Shown here: one piece after another, positions 62,730 through 64,000 of the stretch
How the letters are laid out: every line of letters starts with the position of its first letter
Numbering within the stretch: the first letter of the stretch is position 1
Source of the DNA: Bacillus thermotolerans
Lineage (GTDB): Bacteria; Bacillota; Bacilli; Bacillales; Domibacillaceae
Assembly (NCBI RefSeq): GCF_000812025.2
Contig: NZ_JWJE02000016.1
Location: forward strand, 1 to 64,000
Direction: 5' to 3'
DNA length: 64,000 nucleotides
The notes under the pieces: generated by a model
Database searches by the model: none
Seen by the model: only the letters and a program-made list of their open reading frames with translations
What the model was told of the DNA's origin: nothing
Translations under genes and position numbers: made by a program

Positions 62730-63656
62730 TTACACCTCGATCGTAGTAATTTTCCGAATGAACATAAATCCCGTTACTTCACTGATCACTGCCGCTATTA
62801 ACAAGCCTTGTCCGATGGGGTGAGTAAAAAGAGGAGTGATATAATCAGGATTTAGAAAATAAATCACCACGCCTAACCCCACTGGGAGAAAACCGATAAT
62901 CATGCCAGACAGCCTTCCTTGAGCTGTAAGGGTTTGAACCTGGTTTTCAAGCTTATTCCGTGCTCTCATCGTGTCGACGATTTTCTCCAGAAGAAATGCC
63001 AGATTTCCCCCAACCTGTCTCTGGATCAGTATCGCCTCTACTAGTAAATCTAAATCTTCGCTTGGCATCCGCTTTTTCCATTCGATTAAGGCCTCTTCCA
63101 TGCTTGTTCCATATTGGATCAGCTTTAATACAAACCCGATTTCCTCCTTAATTGGAGAATCGGACTCCTCTGCCACCATTTGCAGAGACTGGAGAAAGCT
63201 GAACCCCGCTTTCAGTGAACCTATAATTGATGTCAACATTCCCGGCATACCAGCATTAAATAGCTGCACCCGCTTTTTTTGCTTTCGTTTCAGCCATACT
63301 AAAGGCAGGTAATAACCAAGAAGTCCGCCTATTAGAAACATAACTATTTGATGAGATGGAAGAAAAAACAGCCCCCCGCTAATGAGAACAGCAAACCATC
63401 GAAAAACAACAAACTCCTCGGCTTTTAAGGGAACACCTGCAAGACTTAACGTTTGTTCAAGTCGCTCATTCCGCTTATTATCTTTCTTCCGAACCAATAA
63501 GGTTTTCAAACGTTTATTTCCTTTTTTCAAAAGCTCTTTTAAAGAAACAGGCTCATCAATCTCTCCTTCTTGGTTTGGAGAGCGAATGGAAGAAAAAATG
63601 ACTAAAAGAATAAGGAAGCAGGTGGTAAAAAAAGATAGCATTAGCATTCCCAGCAT
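62730..63656 (-). CDS. tadB: TadB-like pilus assembly membrane protein
   Basis: Second T2SF platform protein, 308 residues, paired with TadC. N-terminal helix (3-22), helices at about 85-125, T2SF domain (about 140-240; GMPGMLTSIIGSLKAGFSFLQSLQ, RQVGGNLAFLLEKIVDTMRAR) and two last helices (252-300). AAAGGAG precedes ATG 63656, three bases after the tadA stop. Gene order tadA-tadB-tadC is standard. Confidence 0.87.
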   Translation of the reverse strand: MLGMLMLSFFTTCFLILLVIFSSIRSPNQEGEIDEPVSLKELLKKGNKRLKTLLVRKKDNKRNERLEQTLSLAGVPLKAEEFVVFRWFAVLISGGLFFLPSHQIVMFLIGGLLGYYLPLVWLKRKQKKRVQLFNAGMPGMLTSIIGSLKAGFSFLQSLQMVAEESDSPIKEEIGFVLKLIQYGTSMEEALIEWKKRMPSEDLDLLVEAILIQRQVGGNLAFLLEKIVDTMRARNKLENQVQTLTAQGRLSGMIIGFLPVGLGVVIYFLNPDYITPLFTHPIGQGLLIAAVISEVTGFMFIRKITTIEV

Positions 63657-63659
63657 CGG

Positions 63660-64000
63660 TTATTCTCCTTTTTCCATAAAGATAGAGGCTGGAAGGTGTA
63701 TGCCTTCGCGTTCCATTCGTTCGTAAAACTTCGGCCGGACTCCGGTAGGTACCAGTTTTCCGATGATTTTCCCGTCCGGACCAACTCCAGATTGCTGGAA
63801 AACGAAAATGTCCTGAAGCACAATGATATCTCCCTCAAGCCCTTGGACCTCTGTGATATTAGTAATTCTTCTGGAACCATCTTTCAACCTGGACTGCTGA
63901 ATAATGACGTCGAGCGCCCCGGCAATTTGATCGCGGATCGCCTTAATTGGCAATTCCATACCGGCCATCAATACCATCGTCTCAAGACGAGCCAGCATAT
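63660..64000 (-). CDS. tadA: TadA/CpaF secretion ATPase, C-terminal part (cut by the window edge)
   Basis: Only the last 113 residues are in the window. They match the C terminus of CpaF/TadA type II/IV secretion ATPases, which power pilus assembly: ARLETMVLMAG, ELPIKAIRDQI, DVIIQQSRLKDGSRRITNITEV, and IVLQDIFVFQQ. The start and Walker motifs lie past position 64000. It leads directly into tadB. Confidence 0.9.
   Translation of the reverse strand, partial: MLARLETMVLMAGMELPIKAIRDQIAGALDVIIQQSRLKDGSRRITNITEVQGLEGDIIVLQDIFVFQQSGVGPDGKIIGKLVPTGVRPKFYERMEREGIHLPASIFMEKGE

Overview
This window is chromosomal DNA of a low- to moderate-GC, spore-former-type Bacillaceae (Firmicutes). I infer this from strong Shine-Dalgarno sites before almost every gene, frequent GTG/TTG starts, SigmaA-type promoters, and a gene order close to one arc of the Bacillus subtilis chromosome (fabHA-fabF, comZ-med, yit genes, yis genes, addAB, yhf genes, hemEHY, ecsAB, hit, trpP, hpr, prsA, yhaM). 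Nearly all functional calls rest on recognising protein families and motifs by eye; no database search was run. No rRNA, tRNA, CRISPR array, prophage or intact insertion sequence was seen.

Layout. 1-4.6 kb: type II fatty-acid synthesis (fabH-fabF with a FapR operator), a 500-bp repeat-rich non-coding stretch, then med-comZ (competence control) and yjzD. 4.6-12 kb: CtsR-controlled clpB, uppP and the yit-type genes yitW, yitU, yitT, yitS and yajQ. 12-27.4 kb: one leftward 16-gene operon for oxygen-independent synthesis of the corrin ring of vitamin B12, behind an adenosylcobalamin riboswitch. Its order (cbiW-H60-X-J-C-D-ET-L-F-G-A-precorrin-2 dehydrogenase-cobA-nitroreductase-cobO-cbiP) is that described for the Bacillus megaterium cobI operon; B. 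subtilis has no such pathway, so it is the main accessory block here. 27.4-32.8 kb: a SigmaB-type stress oxidoreductase, a membrane-anchored amylase-fold protein that has lost its catalytic residues, yisL, yisK and a DUF418 membrane protein. 32.8-40.8 kb: the AddAB recombination helicase-nuclease and a TVP38-family membrane protein. 40.9-46.7 kb: IDEAL-domain protein, M48 membrane protease, FadR-boxed lcfB, lplJ, yhfI and tiny yhfH. 46.7-54.4 kb: haem synthesis hemE-hemH-hemY opposite the haem monooxygenase hmoB, then ecsA-ecsB, hit and trpP with a TRAP-binding leader. 54.4-61.6 kb: yhaH, hpr, small membrane proteins, prsA, yhaL, yhaM and the ABC exporter yhaQ-yhaP. 61.8-64 kb: the end of a Tad/Flp pilus assembly operon (tadA-tadB-tadC) that enters from beyond the right edge.

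How the parts work together. The cob operon starts from uroporphyrinogen III, the branch point also used by hemE, so the window carries both branches of tetrapyrrole metabolism. Cobalt insertion (CbiX), eight methylation/contraction steps, reduction, adenosylation (CobO) and amidation (CbiA, CbiP) are all present; CbiB, nucleotide-loop genes and cobalt transport are not in the window. Several regulatory sites can be read directly: FapR (fabH), CtsR (clpB), B12 riboswitch (cbiW), SigmaB (yhdF), FadR (lcfB) and TRAP (trpP).
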